Shown here piece by piece: positions 15,551 to 16,473 of a stretch of 16,473 nt of DNA; the first letter of the stretch is position 1, and each line of letters opens with the position of its first letter. This stretch comes from an uncultured Sutterella sp. (GTDB lineage: Bacteria; Pseudomonadota; Gammaproteobacteria; Burkholderiales; Burkholderiaceae_F): positions 1 through 16,473 of the forward strand of contig CAJLGW010000043.1 in the NCBI GenBank assembly GCA_905206345.1, written 5' to 3'. The translations under genes were made by a program, and so were the position numbers. The notes below the pieces were generated by a model that was not told the origin of the DNA, made no database searches, and saw nothing but the letters and a program-made list of their open reading frames with translations.

Positions 15551-16339
15551 TTAAGCCCTGTGTTTTTCAAAAAAATTTAATGCCCTATCCTGTTCTTTAT
15601 TACGATCTCCTGTAAAAACAGCCAGATAATCTTTTTTAGGGACAGTAATTGCCGTTGCAGGATTATTCAAAAGTTCCGTGAAGGCCTTTTTTTGTTTCTC
15701 AGGTAAATACGAATTTCTCTCAGGGAAAAACACAAGGCTTGGCACAGAGAGCTCGGGAACAATATCTTTGGGTTCAAGTGTATTGGTCTTTAATGCCCAC
15801 GAAGCCAAATCTCCTACAATCGGTCCCCAGTGATCCAATAACCAGCCTTTTCTCGAGTGGTAAGGAGCTTCCATCACTATGGCTGCTACATCACTTGCAT
15901 TAGCATGACAAAGCCTCAGAGCTGCATCACAACCGACACCCTGGGCGAAAATGAGAATTTTCCCTTGGTATTTCTGATGAGTTTTCAAATAATCCAAAAC
16001 AATTTGAGCATCTTCTCCTATACCGTCAAGCTTAAGCGCTCCTTCACTTGCACCCGCTCCGGCATAGTCAAACACTGCTACTTGATAACCGCTCAGTAAT
16101 AAATAAAGTATTTGAGGCAGATTGAACTGCCAATTTCTCAGTCCGGCGTAAAAGTAAAGTACCGTTGCTAAGGGCTCAACATCAGGATGACAGATCAGAC
16201 CCGCAGAAATACACTTCTTTTTTTCGGGACTTTCAGCAAAAAAGTACTCCCCTTTTAAACCAAAATGCTGAGGTATCCAATAGGAACGGTTATCACATTG
16301 GAAAAAGAAAGACTCGACAAAAGAAGAGAGTAAATTCAT
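15551..16339 (-). CDS. Alpha/beta-hydrolase-fold protein, probably non-catalytic
   Basis: This is a 262-residue cytoplasmic protein without a signal peptide. The fold is recognisable: strand and loop TVLYFYAGLRN at 59-69, GYQVAVFDYAGAGASEG at 84-100 (the usual DYRGxGxSxG turn), a helix EDAQIVLDYLKTH, the elbow strand GKILIFAQGVGCDAALRL at 126-143, and VPSLVFFPERNSYLP at 199-213. The catalytic positions are changed. The nucleophile Ser of GxSxG is G134 (AQGVG), the acid Asp of the GxxD loop is N209 (PERN), the His region reads PKKDYLAVF (235-242), and the oxyanion HG is YAG. It probably serves a binding or structural role. It looks monocistronic and has a weak ribosome site. Confidence 0.75.
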   Translation of the reverse strand: MNLLSSFVESFFFQCDNRSYWIPQHFGLKGEYFFAESPEKKKCISAGLICHPDVEPLATVLYFYAGLRNWQFNLPQILYLLLSGYQVAVFDYAGAGASEGALKLDGIGEDAQIVLDYLKTHQKYQGKILIFAQGVGCDAALRLCHANASDVAAIVMEAPYHSRKGWLLDHWGPIVGDLASWALKTNTLEPKDIVPELSVPSLVFFPERNSYLPEKQKKAFTELLNNPATAITVPKKDYLAVFTGDRNKEQDRALNFFEKHRA

Positions 16340-16394
16340 AACAACTCACGGGCAAAAGTGACAGAACTATGAAATTTTAAATGAAAGACCGCAT

Positions 16395-16422
16395 GGGGCA
16401 GTCCAAAGAGCTGCCCCTTTTT
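16395..16422 (+). terminator. Plus-strand terminator-like hairpin upstream of the hydrolase-fold gene
   Basis: GGGGCAG (16395-16401) pairs with CTGCCCC (16411-16417) around a 9-base loop and is followed by TTTTT. No plus-strand gene ends before it, because the minus-strand hydrolase-fold gene starts at 16339. It might be a leader attenuator for a plus-strand gene to the right, or a stop for antisense transcripts. On the minus strand it has no thymine run. Confidence 0.55.
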
Positions 16423-16473
16423 CCTGAGTTTATCAGTCAAAAGTCGATTAACTGCATATAAATCATGAAGTTA

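Overview
The window reads like a chromosomal segment of a Gram-negative betaproteobacterium. The core proteins (RF3, Tex, an Aap-type amino-acid ABC system, RarD) and the moderate base composition suggest Burkholderiales, perhaps a gut Sutterellaceae such as Parasutterella or a relative. That placement is inferred from protein style, not from a marker gene.

Layout, left to right. Positions 1-2500 are insertion-sequence debris. A 1.8 kb IS4-superfamily (IS1634-like) element at 247-2071 has 26-bp imperfect terminal inverted repeats and a transposase split by a frameshift at an A7 run. It sits between two pieces of an IS5-family transposase. Positions 2528-2713 hold the tail of an unidentified membrane protein, followed by a terminator shared with the next gene. 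Then come prfC (minus strand), a divergent NCS2 pyrimidine permease of RutG/UraA type (plus strand), a pair of terminators, an M20 metallopeptidase and tex (both minus strand).

From 13.5 kb down to 9.7 kb runs one minus-strand transcription unit: a periplasmic amino-acid binding protein (aapJ), two permeases (aapQ, aapM) and a small SRPBCC/DUF1857 protein whose start overlaps the aapM stop. A strong hairpin lies between aapJ and aapQ, and a terminator closes the unit. No ATPase gene (aapP) follows the permeases, so the importer must take its ATPase from elsewhere in the genome.

The right part holds a decayed IS21 istA fragment (13.77-14.16 kb), a RarD/EamA permease, a 350-base gap with one possible 48-residue Cys-containing ORF, and an alpha/beta-hydrolase-fold protein. 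In that last protein the nucleophile serine, acid and histidine positions and the oxyanion HG motif all appear to be replaced.

Most of the window is ordinary housekeeping and transport. I saw no CRISPR array, tRNA, rRNA or obvious defence or biosynthetic cluster. The best leads are the apparently non-catalytic hydrolase-fold protein, the ATPase-less aap operon with its coupled DUF1857 gene, and the A7 frameshift in the IS transposase.
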